64,000 nucleotides of DNA, from positions 18,393,457 to 18,457,456 of the forward strand of contig OZ022342.1 in NCBI GenBank assembly GCA_963989245.1, in the 5' to 3' direction. The notes below the pieces were generated by a model that was given only the letters and a program-made list of their open reading frames with translations, did no database searches and was not told the origin of the DNA. Shown here piece by piece: positions 23,005 through 37,784 of this stretch (position 1 is the stretch's first letter; each line of letters begins with the position of its first letter). Position numbers and translations under genes: made by a program. The stretch comes from Nansenia antarctica (lineage: Eukaryota > Chordata > Actinopteri > Argentiniformes > Microstomatidae).

Positions 23005-26000
23005 TTACTGTAGTCCAAACCCTGGGGAATTTTGTATCCCAAAGTCCATGTTGTTCCGAAACTCAGTGTAATTCATGGCCATCGGTATCTCTATTGTGTT
23101 GGCGCAGGTTCTGCTCATTGGGAAGCGTGATGTCCGCAGAAAAAGCAGTTTGGGTGGTGGCTGGATCCCAGAGCGAGGCAGTGCGTCGAGTCCTGTGGCG
23201 AACATGAGGATGTCCTGGAGGAAGATTCCTGTTTGTTTCTCTGAAAAAAGTAGATTTAGTTTAGTTGTAAAATATAATATTTCAATGGAACTGCCAGCAA
23301 TAGAAGATGATATCAAGATGACATAATTAAAAGATCTGGGGACTGTTCAGGTCTTCTGCAGGGTAGGGAGTGTGTTTATGATGAGATAATTAAAATAAAC
23401 CTTCTGTGTCAAGAAGATAGTCTCTCCAGAATCCGAGTACACGGGTTTCTTCCTGTCGCCTTGTGCACCCTGCTTCACTGAGCTTAACCTCAAAGATGTC
23501 CTCCAATGTTTCAGCTGTTAGATGTTGAGCACTTGAGCACATAAAGACCCCGAATACAGATGCATGCTGTTCCAAAGCATGAATTACATCTAGTGTTGCA
23601 AGTCCATCCTTGAATCTACAAAACATTAAGAGCAATCATCACCTAACATGCTAACAGCAGCATCTTCAAGCAGTCCCACCAATCATACATCAATGTCAAA
23701 TTTGTCAAAATGTACATTCTGCCAAAATAACTGTCACCTTACCTTTGAATTGCGAAATGATTGCGATATATGATGTACCACTGCATGAAATCCTGGATGA
23801 TCTTTTTGTCACCCACACAAACAGGGTACTGAAAGCAACCAGCAGTCTGCAACATGCTGGAATGTCTGTCAACTAGTACAACTAGTTCGTCCATCGTAGC
23901 TGCGTTGGATATCTAGGGTAGACAACAATCATCATAAACATAAAGAGAAAGTGACTAAATGAGCTTTGTTAATATACAGTACCAACCTACCTCAAGCAGG
24001 GAAGCTCTAATGGTGTCGTCCGTTACATCTTCAACCATGGCTACAGTGTCGGTGTTTGTTCCTGTGAGGTGCTCGTAGAGCATCTTGGACAGGAAGCGAG
24101 GACCTGGACCACCATGAACTATCGAGGTTGCAATCATCCTTCCAGTGTCAAAGTACTCATCATCTCTTGCAGCTGTTGATCATTTTTGTTCAATTAGTAC
24201 CACATTAACCAACATTATACAACAGTTAGTTCCGACTAACTAATTTGATTGGTCAAGAGGCATTCCATGAGTGCTGATATTCAGTTTTAACAGCACTGGG
24301 ACTTTTTAAGTATATATATTTATATCACTCTGCTGCCCATAAATAGAATGTTCAGGTTACATCAATAGTCGGTATCAAAATATCACATTTCTATTATCAA
24401 AGAACACAATAAATGGAAACATACAGATAGTAGTAAAAGATACAAAGTAGCCTAGTCATAGTAGCCTATGTGCGTACCTACGACCAAACAGCAGCCGTGC
24501 TGACATACAGTATAACATCACTCCCTCTCGTGTGATATTGCCAAAGTAGCCACATTCTTAAATGTGTAAGAGATTCCATTTTCACTTGGAATAGCAGCTC
24601 CTGCATTTCCAGTGTGAAGCACAACTTGAACTTGCGGAAATGTAATGTGTAATTATTTATTTTGTAATAAGAGTTACATTCTGAACTAGAAAAACCGCAT
24701 AGCTATCCGCCTGGCGGTGGCATAAACATGATTACCTGCAATGTCAAACGTCAGAAATCTCCTGTCCTCTGGGCCATCAAAGATTCTTCGCGTTCTCAGG
24801 CTGTTCATTAGGAGGGTCAGGAACTCGCGCTTGGGACCACCAGTGTCCACTCCTTCCTCATATCGCCCCTCATCATCAGTAAACTTCACTATTATGTCAT
24901 GAGATGGGTCATATGAAGCACGTTTGAAGCCGCGGACTGCTCCGTCCCACACATTGGCTCTGTTAATATTGAACCTGCTCCAAGATGTTTTTATTATCTT
25001 TGCTGAGAGTCCTGAAACAATGTCTGCAGCAGTCAAGTCCTCTGTGCTGTAAAAGAAGATGTGGTGTACTATGATTTCAAATAATAAAGCCACAAATAAC
25101 ACAAGTTATTAATTATTAGTAACTGGTATTAGTATCTGGTTTCTTTGAAAAACATTAGGTTTAAAACATACAATACCAGCACATTTGGCATAATATTATT
25201 GGTGCACACTGCCCGTAAACATTTGACAAAGATGCAAGAAATAAATTGAAAATCCACACAATTCTGAGTAAACTAGCAAATGTGTAAAGGTTGCATCTGT
25301 CAACACAGCTTACCTGTAGAAGTTGTTCTGACCCCGGGCACATTGCTCTTGTTCCTGGCAAATGTACATTGTTATTCTTTGGTAGACCTTTCCAATGGCC
25401 TCCTTGTATTTCTCCACTGTGAAAGCGGTGTCTGTTCCTGGAATGTTTCGAACTTCCTGACCATCGGGGTACAGCAAGACATAGGCAACATCTTTCATGT
25501 CCTCGATAAAATCGTTCTGCTTCTTTAAAGCAGCATCCAACAGTTGGTCAGATGACCATTGTGGTTGAACATCAAGGGGAAATGACTTCCCTCTCACAGG
25601 TTTAAAGAAGTCACCTGTCCTCCTCATAATGCCAACAAATATCTACAGAAAGAGAAGAAAATAGAAATTAATAAAAGTAAACAAATTGATACAATTTGTC
25701 TTTTGACAGTGTGAGCAACATATTTATTTATACTAATAAAAACAATGTTAAAAAGCATACCTTCACTGTTTTCTGTTTCTTCTTAGAGTTCTGACGTGTC
25801 TTTGAAAAGAATGTCCTTCTCTCCCTCTCTTTCACTGCCCTAAATTTGGTTTTGAACGTTTCCACCACGGTGCTCAGGACCGTGTTCTTCTTCAGCTCCG
25901 GTCTGATGGGGAAGTGGGTCCGACATTGAGGGCAGCTGTAGTTGTGGTCCTGCCAGGTGGCCAAAAGACAATCTTGGCAGAAGGTGTGGCCGCATGGGAT

Positions 26001-26087
26001 GGTCACCGGATAGTCGAACGGAGAGAGGCAGACGCTACAAGTCAATTCTTCCTCAAGACTCATGAGAGAAGGAATATCCTCCGCCAT
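23005..26087 (-). CDS. RING-HECT chimeric E3 ubiquitin ligase, copy 5
   Basis: Exons: 26087-25761, 25642-25314, 25046-24736, 24172-23991, 23912-23743, 23615-23401, 23240-23005. The frame is open but 3 bp shorter in exon 5: the lysine run at 419-421 has lost one lysine, giving 589 residues, and L390 is methionine. Both exon 5 changes recur in copy 10 and nowhere else in the window. The rest of the unit is closest to unit 4. Confidence 0.88.
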
Positions 26088-26204
26088 GACCAAACACACA
26101 GACAGCTGACCCGTGCGTCACTGGAGGGAGAAACGAAACGTAAGGTTATCTCTATCCGCTTGTTAATACTTTTTCTGTAACCAGATAACAGCAACGTCGA
26201 AGAT

Positions 26205-26244
<40 letters not shown>

Positions 26245-27344
26245 CTAAACCTCTTTTCAGTCCCACTAATCATATACACAAAAAGAGCAGTCCTATGGTT
26301 TTGCCAGGTGCAATTATAGCCACGATAACATGTAAATCGTCTAAAAACGCCACAAGTCATGCATCACAAAGTGCACCCGGAAACAAAGACCTCTCCAATT
26401 GGGTATCTTTCTCCGATTAAATACCGTTCCAATACAAATGAAAATCGACAGGCTTACCCTTGTTCGTGTAGTACGTAGACAGCGTGCTAAGGCCCTGATC
26501 ATCCAGCCTTGTACTTCCTCAACTTTTCGTAATAAAAGTCTGTATTTATACAAACAGGTACCTTCAGGTAAGGGGTCCGCCCTCAGGTGAGGTTTAGACC
26601 AATCATGAGCAATGGGTGTGGACTTTGTACATTGATGAAGAGGATTATGATGAAGGCTAGGGGGGAAGCGGCCCCCACTTTCTCCCATGGAGACAAAGGT
26701 GAAAACGCAACACAATGGCCACAACTGGTTCAGTCTGGTCTTAGAGTACTGGGTCTGGGGCAACACAAAGGTCATAAACTGCTCTCGATGGTAGGGCAAT
26801 CAGGTCTTTGTAATCATGTAAATGTGTCTATTGTCTTACCCCATGTCAAGCTTCAAGTAGAGAAACTGGTTCTGTTGTGTGTGACAACAGGAAATCATCT
26901 TCTACAGTCTGCTGCAGACATTCAACCCAAGATGATGTTTGATTCTTAAATGTAGCTTATTACATATAATAATTTTCTCTCACATATTCCAAAGAAATTC
27001 TTTGTATGTTTTGCTATGTGAGTTGGTTGATTGGTTGTGACTGGACAGCAAAATAAGCTGCATTAACTGTGCTCCCAGAGTGTAGAGGCCATCTAACATG
27101 CAGTGTGTTCAATATGAGCAAGCATGGCACTCACTGAATCAGGATTCTATGAGACTAAAAGGTAAACAAAACTGTGTGTGCATACAGCCTGTTCTGTACT
27201 CCAATAAAGAAATAACAAAGAAACTGTTTACTGCTTAACTACTTTTATTACATTCAGCGGGGAATAAAACATTGGCATAAGTACTGGACTTCAACTGACT
27301 CAATTTCAGCTAGAATACATTCAACGATTTGTTGGGGGGGGAAA

Positions 27345-27608
27345 TCATGAGGTATTGCATTTAGCGAGTTGAGGATGTTGAGTGTCCTCTACATACACCG
27401 GCCCAGTCACAATGTAAGTCAGATCCCCCCAGTTAATCACATCGCCTGGGCTGTAGTCTACATTATCTGTGAAGTGCTGAATCTCACAAGGAGACAGGAC
27501 ATAGTTCCACACATGCACATCAGTGATTAGTGGAACGGACCGGAGACATGTTTTTGAAGAAGTTCCGAAAAGCAGTTCTGAAGAGGTTGTGGAGTGAAGA
27601 GGCGACAT
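27345..27608 (-). pseudogene. Pentraxin C-terminal fragment, unit 5
   Basis: Identical protein to unit 1, with the same flanking deletion as unit 4. Confidence 0.68.
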
Positions 27609-27830
27609 AAAGGTACATATTATATTTCTTATTTATGTCTGCAGATAACATGTGCTGTATTTCAAACCGAAGGGCTCATTCTATGCCCTACACCCTACGA
27701 AGGGTTCGTAGAAGCGACGAACCAGCCTGGCTGGGGTTCCATACTATAATTGTGTTAGTATTAATGTTAATACTATAATTGTGTTAATATTAAATAATAA
27801 ACCATATCAATGCCTGTCTTCCAGGCTGCC

Positions 27831-28569
27831 ATGTTTTGTCCTTTCTGTGGCCAAGATCTGGGGACTGTTCAAGTCTTCTGTGTCTCATGTGGCAAACATT
27901 TACAGTTTTTGGCAGCACCTGAAGGCAACAGTGAGTAGACATGATGATTGTATTTGAGTTTGTTTGCAGAATATGGGGTACAACACACCTTTGGGAATAC
28001 TAATGCAATAGTTTTCAGTATGGAAGCCTACTTTCCTGAATGTAAGATTGAGGTCATGATTAGATTGTAGACTAATTTATTAGAAATGTTATATAATAAT
28101 TGTATACAATTTCTCGATGCATATGATTAAACAGTTGGGTATAGGGAGTGTTTTTGAGTCCCACTGCCATGGGGTAGAAACAGGTCTTATGGCCTGAACT
28201 TTTGGTCTTGATAGACCTCAACCTCTTACTAGCAGGGAAGGGGTTCAAACAAATGGTGTTCAGGGTCAGAGGGGTCTGCCATAATCTTTCCTGCACTTCA
28301 CCTGGTACTCAAGGTGTATAAGTTAAGTCCTGAAGAGAAGGCAGATCAGATGATGTGCTGCAGCTTGTCCTAGCAGAAAATGTTGTCTTTATTATATTTT
28401 TCTTTCTTTTTGTTTATCAGGCTCAGCATCAGACAGCCCCACAGAAGAGGATCTGATTCGAAAGTACTTCCATGATGGCTACAGCTACAATGAAATGTTG
28501 GATTTCCTGGCAATGACTCACAATGTTAAAATGAGCCTCATTCTTTTCAAAGACACGTCAGAACTCTAA
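27831..28569 (+). CDS. Zinc-ribbon plus HTH-like chimeric ORF, unit 5
   Basis: Protein identical to unit 4, including the GKHLQF variant. Confidence 0.52.
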
Positions 28570-28731
28570 GAAGGAACAGAAACAGAAAACAGCGAAGGTA
28601 TGCTCTTTAACATTGTTTTTATTAGTATAGAAGTCACTTCCCCTTGATGTTCAACCACAATGGTCATCTGACTAACTAACTAACTGACCAACTAACCATC
28701 AAACAGTGATGATGAGGAAAACGAATGGAGT

Positions 28732-31700
28732 TTACTGTAGTCCAAACCCTGGGGAATTTTGTATCCCAAAGTCCATGTTGTTCCGAAACTCAGTGTAATT
28801 CATGGCCATCGGTATCTCTATTGTGTTGGCGCAGGTTCTGCTCATTGGGAAGCGTGATGTCCGCAGAAAAAGCAGTTTGGGTGGTGGCTGGATCCCAGAG
28901 GGAGGCAGTGCGTCGAGTCCTGTGGCGAACATGAGGATGTCCTGGAGGAAGATTCCTGTTTGTTTCTCTGAAAAAAGTAGATTTAGTTTAGTTGTAAAAT
29001 ATAATATTTCAATGGAACTGCCAGCAATAGAAGATGATATCAAGATGACATAATTAAAAGATCTGGGGACTGTTCAGGTCTTCTGCAGGGTAGGGAGTGT
29101 GTTTATGATGAGATAATTAAAATAAACCTTCTGTGTCAAGAAGATAGTCTCTCCAGAATCCGAGTACACGGGTTTCTTCCTGTCGCCTTGTGCACCCTGC
29201 TTCACTGAGCTTAACCTCAAAGATGTCCTCCAATGTTTCAGCTGTTAGATGTTGAGCACTTGAGCACATAAAGACCCCGAATACAGATGCATGCTGTTCC
29301 AAAGCATGAATTACATCTAGTGTTGCAAGTCCATCCTTGAATCTACAAAACATTAAGAGCAATCATCACCTAACATGCTAACAGCAGCATCTTCAAGCAG
29401 TCCCACCAATCATACATCAATGTCAAATTTGTCAAAATGTACATTCTGCCAAAATAACTGTCACCTTACCTTTGAATTGCGAAATGGTTGCGATATATGA
29501 TGTACCACTGCATGAAATCCTGGATGATCTTCTTTTTGTCACCCACACAAACAGGGTACTGAAAGCAACCAGCAGTCTGCAACATGCTGGAATGTCTGTC
29601 AACTAGTACAACTAGTTCGTCCAGCGTAGCTGCGTTGGATATCTAGGGTAGACAACAATCATCATAAACATAAAGAGAAAGTGACTAAATGAGCTTTGTT
29701 AATATACAGTACCAACCTACCTCAAGCAGGGAAGCTCTAATGGTGTCGTCCGTTACATCTTCAACCATGGCTACAGTGTCGGTGTTTGTTCCTGTGAGGT
29801 GCTCGTAGAGCATCTTGGACAGGAAGCGAGGACCTGGACCACCATGAACTATCGAGGTTGCAATCATCCTTCCAGTGTCAAAGTACTCATCATCTCTTGC
29901 AGCTGTTGATAATTTTTGTTCAATTAGTACCACATTAACCAACATTATACAACAGTTAGTTCCGACTAACTAATTTGATTGGTCAAGAGGCATTCCATGA
30001 GTGCTGATATTCAGTTTTAACAGCACTGGGACTTTTTAAGTATATATATTTATATCACTCTGCTGCCCATAAATAGAATGTTCAGGTTACATCAATAGTC
30101 GGTATCAAAATATCACATTTCTATTATCAAAGAACACAATAAATGGAAACATACAGATAGTAGTAAAAGATACAAAGTAGCCTAGTCATAGTAGCCTATG
30201 TGCGTACCTACGACCAAACAGCAGCCGTGCTGACATACAGTATAACATCACTCCCTCTCGTGTGATATTGCCAAAGTAGCCACATTCTTAAATGTGTAAG
30301 AGATTCCATTTTCACTTGGAATAGCAGCTCCTGCATTTCCAGTGTGAAGCACAACTTGAACTTGCGGAAATGTAATGTGTAATTATTTATTTTGTAATAA
30401 GAGTTACATTCTGAACTAGAAAAACCGCATAGCTATCCGCCTGGCGGTGGCATAAACATGATTACCTGCAATGTCAAACGTCAGAAATCTCCTGTCCTCT
30501 GGGCCATCAAAGATTCTTCGCGTTCTCAGGCTGTTCATTAGGAGGGTCAGGAACTCGCGCTTGGGACCACCAGTGTCCACTCCTTCCTCATATCGCCCCT
30601 CATCATCAGTAAACTTCACTATTATGTCATGAGATGGGTCATATGAAGCACGTTTGAAGCCGCGGACTGCTCCGTCCCACACATTGGCTCTGTTAATATT
30701 GAACCTGCTCCAAGATGTTTTTATTATCTTTGCTGAGAGTCCTGAAACAATGTCTGCAGCAGTCAAGTCCTCTGTGCTGTAAAAGAAGATGTGGTGTACT
30801 ATGATTTCAAATAATAAAGCCACAAATAACACAAGTTATTAATTATTAGTAACTGGTATTAGTATCTGGTTTCTTTGAAAAACATTAGGTTTAAAACATA
30901 CAATACCAGCACATTTGGCATAATATTATTGGTGCACACTGCCCGTAAACATTTGACAAAGATGCAAGAAATAAATTGAAAATCCACACAATTCTGAGTA
31001 AACTAGCAAATGTGTAAAGGTTGCATCTGTCAACACAGCTTACCTGTAGAAGTTGTTCTGACCCCGGGCACATTGCTCTTGTTCCTGGCAAATGTACAGT
31101 GTTATTCTTTGGTAGACCTTTCCAATGGCCTCCTTGTATTTCTCCACTGTGAAAGCGGTGTCTGTTCCTGGAATGTTTCGAACTTCCTGACCATCGGGGT
31201 ACAGCAAGACATAGGCAACATCTTTCATGTCCTCGATAAAATCGTTCTGCTTCTTTAAAGCAGCATCCAACAGTTGGTCAGATGACCATTGTGGTTGAAC
31301 ATCAAGGGGAAATGACTTCCCTCTCACAGGTTTAAAGAAGTCACCTGTCCTCCTCATAATGCCAACAAATATCTACAGAAAGAGAAGAAAATAGAAATTA
31401 ATAAAAGTAAACAAATTGATACAATTTGTCTTTTGACAGTGTGAGCAACATATTTATTTATACTAATAAAAACAATGTTAAAAAGCATACCTTCACTGTT
31501 TTCTGTTTCTTCTTAGAGTTCTGACGTGTCTTTGAAAAGAATGTCCTTCTCTCCCTCTCTTTCACTGCCCTAAATTTGGTTTTGAACGTTTCCACCACGG
31601 TGCTCAGGACCGTGTTCTTCTTCAGCTCCGGTCTGATGGGGAAGTGGGTCCGACATTGAGGGCAGCTGTAGTTGTGGTCCTGCCAGGTGGCCAAAAGACA

Positions 31701-31817
31701 ATCTTGGCAGAAGGTGTGGCCGCATGGGATGGTCACCGGATAGTCGAACGGAGAGAGGCAGACGCTACAAGTCAATTCTTCCTCGAGACTCATGAGAGAA
31801 GGAATATCCTCCGCCAT
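28732..31817 (-). CDS. RING-HECT chimeric E3 ubiquitin ligase, copy 6
   Basis: Exons: 31817-31491, 31372-31044, 30776-30466, 29902-29721, 29642-29470, 29342-29128, 28967-28732. Open throughout, 590 residues, with the majority residue at every variable site I checked. One base near the intron 3 acceptor (about 29911) differs from all other copies and removes an in-frame stop just upstream of exon 4. The acceptor dinucleotide itself is unchanged. Confidence 0.88.
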
Positions 31818-31934
31818 GACCAAACACACAGACAGCTGACCCGTGCGTCACTGGAGGGAGAAACGAAACGTAAGGTTATCTCTATCCGCTTGTTAATACT
31901 TTTTCTGTAACCAGATAACAGCAACGTCGAAGAT

Positions 31935-32004
<70 letters not shown>

Positions 32005-33104
32005 CTAAACCTCTTTTCAGTCCCACTAATCATATACACAAAAAGAGCAGTCCTATGGTTTTGCCAGGTGCAATTATAGCCACGATAACATGTAAATCGT
32101 CTAAAAACGCCACAAGTCATGCATCACAAAGTGCACCCGGAAACAAAGACCTCTCCAATTGGGTATCTTTCTCCGATTAAATACCGTTCCAATACAAATG
32201 AAAATCGACAGGCTTACCCTTGTTCGTGTAGTACGTAGACAGCGTGCTAAGGCCCTGATCATCCAGCCTTGTACTTCCTCAACTTTTCGTAATAAAAGTC
32301 TGTATTTATACAAACAGGTACCTTCAGGTAAGGGGTCCGCCCTCAGGTGAGGTTTAGACCAATCATGAGCAATGGGTGTGGACTTTGTACATTGATGAAG
32401 AGGATTATGATGAAGGCTAGGGGGGAAGCGGCCCCCACTTTCTCCCATGGAGACAAAGGTGAAAACGCAACACAATGGCCACAACTGGTTCAGTCTGGTC
32501 TTAGAGTACTGGGTCTGGGGCAACACAAAGGTCATAAACTGCTCTCGATGGTAGGGCAATCAGGTCTTTGTAATCATGTAAATGTGTCTATTGTCTTACC
32601 CCATGTCAAGCTTCAAGTAGAGAAACTGGTTCTGTTGTGTGTGACAACAGGAAATCATCTTCTACAGTCTGCTGCAGACATTCAACCCAAGATGATGTTT
32701 GATTCTTAAATGTAGCTTATTACATATAATAATTTTCTCTCACATATTCCAAAGAAATTCTTTGTATGTTTTGCTATGTGAGTTGGTTGATTGGTTGTGA
32801 CTGGACAGCAAAATAAGCTGCATTAACTGTGCTCCCAGAGTGTAGAGGCCATCTAACATGCAGTGTGTTCAATATGAGCAAGCATGGCACTCACTGAATC
32901 AGGATTCTATGAGACTAAAAGGTAAACAAAACTGTGTGTGCATACAGCCTGTTCTGTACTCCAATAAAGAAATAACAAAGAAACTGTTTACTGCTTAACT
33001 ACTTTTATTACATTCAGCGGGGAATAAAACATTGGCATAAGTACTGGACTTCAACTGACTAAATTTCAGCTAGAATACATTCAACGATTTGTTGGGGGGG
33101 GAAA

Positions 33105-33368
33105 TCATGAGGTATTGCATTTAGCGAGTTGAGGATGTTGAGTGTCCTCTACATACACCGGCCCAGTCACAATGTAAGTCAGATCCCCCCAGTTAATCAC
33201 ATCGCCTGGGCTGTAGTCTACATTATCTGTGAAGTGCTGAATCTCACAAGGAGACAGGACATAGTTCCACACATGCACATCAGTGATTAGTGGAACGGAC
33301 CGGAGACATGTTTTTGAAGAAGTTCCGAAAAGCAGTTCTGAAGAGGTTGTGGAGTGAAGAGGCGACAT
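33105..33368 (-). pseudogene. Pentraxin C-terminal fragment, unit 6
   Basis: Identical protein to unit 1. A 3' UTR base change (about 33061) is shared with unit 11. Confidence 0.68.
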
Positions 33369-33596
33369 AAAGGTACATATTATATTTCTTATTTATGTCT
33401 GCAGATAACATGTGCTGTATTTCAAACCGAAGGGCTCATTCTATGCCCTACACCCTACGAAGGGTTCGTAGAAGCGACGGAGGGTTATCAGCCTGGCTGG
33501 GGTTCCATACTATAATTGTGTTAGTATTAATGTTAATACTATAATTGTGTTAATATTAAATAATAAACCATATCAATGCCTGTCTTCCAGGCTGCC

Positions 33597-34335
33597 ATGT
33601 TTTGTCCTTTCTGTGGCCAAGATCTGGGGACTGTTCAAGTCTTCTGTGTCTCATGTGGCAAAAATGTACAGTTTTTGGCAGCACCTGAAGGCAACAGTGA
33701 GTAGACATGATGATTGTATTTGAGTTTGTTTGCAGAATATGGGGTACAACACACCTTTGGGAATACTAATGCAATAGTTTTCAGTATGGAAGCCTACTTT
33801 CCTGAATGTAAGATTGAGGTCATGATTAGATTGTAGACTAATTTATTAGAAATGTTATATAATAATTGTATACAATTTCTCGATGCATATGATTAAACAG
33901 TTGGGTATAGGGAGTGTTTTTGAGTCCCACTGCCATGGGGTAGAAACAGGTCTTATGGCCTGAACTTTTGGTCTTGATAGACCTCAACCTCTTACTAGCA
34001 GGGAAGGGGTTCAAACAAATGGTGTTCAGGGTCAGAGGGGTCTGCCATAATCTTTCCTGCACTTCACCTGGTACTCAAGGTGTATAAGTTAAGTCCTGAA
34101 GAGAAGGCAGATCAGATGATGTGCTGCAGCTTGTCCTAGCAGAAAATGTTGTCTTTATTATATTTTTCTTTCTTTTTGTTTATCAGGCTCAGCATCAGAC
34201 AGCCCCACAGAAGAGGATCTGATTCGAAAGTACTTCCATGATGGCTACAGCTACAATGAAATGTTGGATTTCCTGGCAATGACTCACAATGTTAAAATGA
34301 GCCTCATTCTTTTCAAAGACACGTCAGAACTCTAA
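33597..34335 (+). CDS. Zinc-ribbon plus HTH-like chimeric ORF, unit 6
   Basis: Protein identical to unit 1. Confidence 0.52.
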
Positions 34336-34497
34336 GAAGGAACAGAAACAGAAAACAGCGAAGGTATGCTCTTTAACATTGTTTTTATTAGTATAGAAGT
34401 CACTTCCCCTTGATGTTCAACCACAATGGTCATCTGACTAACTAACTAACTGACCAACTAACCATCAAACAGTGATGATGAGGAAAACGAATGGAGT

Positions 34498-37400
34498 TTA
34501 CTGTAGTCCAAACCCTGGGGAATTTTGTATCCCAAAGTCCATGTTGTTCCGAAACTCAGTGTAATTCATGGCCATCGGTATCTCTATTGTGTTGGCGCAG
34601 GTTCTGCTCATTGGGAAGCGTGATGTCCGCAGAAAAAGCAGTTTGGGTGGTGGCTGGATCCCAGAGGGAGGCAGTGCGTCGAGTCCTGTGGCGAACATGA
34701 GGATGTCCTGGAGGAAGATTCCTGTTTGTTTCTCTGAAAAAAGTAGATTTAGTTTAGTTGTAAAATATAATATTTCAATGGAACTGCCAGCAATAGAAGA
34801 TGATATCAAGATGACATAATTAAAAGATCTGGGGACTGTTCAGGTCTTCTGCAGGGTAGGGAGTGTGTTTATGATGAGATAATTAAAATAAACCTTCTGT
34901 GTCAAGAAGATAGTCTCTCCAGAATCCGAGTACACGGGTTTCTTCCTGTCGCCTTGTGCACCCTGCTTCACTGAGCTTAACCTCAAAGATGTCCTCCAAT
35001 GTTTCAGCTGTTAGATGTTGAGCACTTGAGCACATAAAGACCCCGAATACAGATGCATGCTGTTCCAAAGCATGAATTACATCTAGTGTTGCAAGTCCAT
35101 CCTTGAATCTACAAAACATTAAGAGCAATCATCACCTAACATGCTAACAGCAGCATCTTCAAGCAGTCCCACCAATCATACATCAATGTCAAATTTGTCA
35201 AAATGTACATTCTGCCAAAATAACTGTCACCTTACCTTTGAATTGCGAAATGATTGCGATATATGATGTACCACTGCATGAAATCCTGGATGATCTTCTT
35301 TTTGTCACCCACACAAACAGGGTACTGAAAGCAACCAGCAGTCTGCAACATGCTGGAATGTCTGTCAACTAGTACAACTAGTTCGTCCAGCGTAGCTGCG
35401 TTGGATATCTAGGGTAGACAACAATCATCATAAACATAAAGAGAAAGTGACTAAATGAGCTTTGTTAATATACAGTACCAACCTACCTCAAGCAGGGAAG
35501 CTCTAATGGTGTCGTCCGTTACATCTTCAACCATGGCTACAGTGTCGGTGTTTGTTCCTGTGAGGTGCTCGTAGAGCATCTTGGACAGGAAGCGAGGACC
35601 TGGACCACCATGAACTATCGAGGTTGCAATCATCCTTCCAGTGTCAAAGTACTCATCATCTCTTGCAGCTGTTGATCATTTTTGTTCAATTAGTACCACA
35701 TTAACCAACATTATACAACAGTTAGTTCCGACTAACTAATTTGATTGGTCAAGAGGCATTCCATGAGTGCTGATATTCAGTTTTAACAGCACTGGGACTT
35801 TTTAAGTATATATATTTATATCACTCTGCTGCCCATAAATAGAATGTTCAGGTTACATCAATAGTCGGTATCAAAATATCACATTTCTATTATCAAAGAA
35901 CACAATAAATGGAAACATACAGATAGTAGTAAAAGATACAAAGTAGCCTAGTCATAGTAGCCTATGTGCGTACCTACGACCAAACAGCAGCCGTGCTGAC
36001 ATACAGTATAACATCACTCCCTCTCGTGTGATATTGCCAAAGTAGCCACATTCTTAAATGTGTAAGAGATTCCATTTTCACTTGGAATAGCAGCTCCTGC
36101 ATTTCCAGTGTGAAGCACAACTTGAACTTGCGGAAATGTAATGTGTAATTATTTATTTTGTAATAAGAGTTACATTCTGAACTAGAAAAACCGCATAGCT
36201 ATCCGCCTGGCGGTGGCATAAACATGATTACCTGCAATGTCAAACGTCAGAAATCTCCTGTCCTCTGGGCCATCAAAGATTCTTCGCGTTCTCAGGCTGT
36301 TCATTAGGAGGGTCAGGAACTCGCGCTTGGGACCACCAGTGTCCACTCCTTCCTCATATCGCCCCTCATCATCAGTAAACTTCACTATTATGTCATGAGA
36401 TGGGTCATATGAAGCACGTTTGAAGCCGCGGACTGCTCCGTCCCACACATTGGCTCTGTTAATATTGAACCTGCTCCAAGATGTTTTTATTATCTTTGCT
36501 GAGAGTCCTGAAACAATGTCTGCAGCAGTCAAGTCCTCTGTGCTGTAAAAGAAGATGTGGTGTACTATGATTTCAAATAATAAAGCCACAAATAACACAA
36601 GTTATTAATTATTAGTAACTGGTATTAGTATCTGGTTTCTTTGAAAAACATTAGGTTTAAAACATACAATACCAGCACATTTGGCATAATATTATTGGTG
36701 CACACTGCCCGTAAACATTTGACAAAGATGCAAGAAATAAATTGAAAATCCACACAATTCTGAGTAAACTAGCAAATGTGTAAAGGTTGCATCTGTCAAC
36801 ACAGCTTACCTGTAGAAGTTGTTCTGACCCCGGGCACATTGCTCTTGTTCCTGGCAAATGTACAGTGTTATTCTTTGGTAGACCTTTCCAATGGCCTCCT
36901 TGTATTTCTCCACTGTGAAAGCGGTGTCTGTTCCTGGAATGTTTCGAACTTCCTGACCATCGGGGTACAGCAAGACATAGGCAACATCTTTCATGTCCTC
37001 GATAAAATCGTTCTGCTTCTTTAAAGCAGCATCCAACAGTTGGTCAGATGACCATTGTGGTTGAACATCAAGGGGAAATGACTTCCCTCTCACAGGTTTA
37101 AAGAAGTCACCTGTCCTCCTCATAATGCCAACAAATATCTACAGAAAGAGAAGAAAATAGAAATTAATCAAAGTAAACAAATTGATACAATTTGTCTTTT
37201 GACAGTGTGAGCAACATATTTATTTATACTAATAAAAACAATGTTAAAAAGCATACCTTCACTGTTTTCTGTTTCTTCTTAGAGTTCTGACGTGTCTTTG
37301 AAAAGAATGTCCTTCTCTCCCTCTCTTTCACTGCCCTAAATTTGGTTTTGAACGTTTCCACCACGGTGCTCAGGACCGTGTTCTTCTTCAGCTCCGGTCT

Positions 37401-37583
37401 GATGGGGAAGTGGGTCCGACATTGAGGGCAGCTGTAGTTGTGGTCCTGCCAGGTGGCCAAAAGACAATCTTGGCAGAAGGTGTGGCCGCATGGGATGGTC
37501 ACCGGATAGTCGAACGGAGAGAGGCAGACGCTACAAGTCAATTCTTCCTCGAGACTCATGAGAGAAGGAATATCCTCCGCCAT
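34498..37583 (-). CDS. RING-HECT chimeric E3 ubiquitin ligase, copy 7
   Basis: Exons: 37583-37257, 37138-36810, 36542-36232, 35668-35487, 35408-35236, 35108-34894, 34733-34498. Open throughout, 590 residues. Only a synonymous change in exon 5 was noted relative to the majority sequence. Intron 1 carries the longest TA run in the array (77 bp). Confidence 0.88.
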
Positions 37584-37700
37584 GACCAAACACACAGACA
37601 GCTGACCCGTGCGTCACTGGAGGGAGAAACGAAACGTAAGGTTATCTCTATCCGCTTGTTAATACTTTTTCTGTAACCAGAAAACAGCAACGTCGAAGAT

Positions 37701-37784
<84 letters not shown>

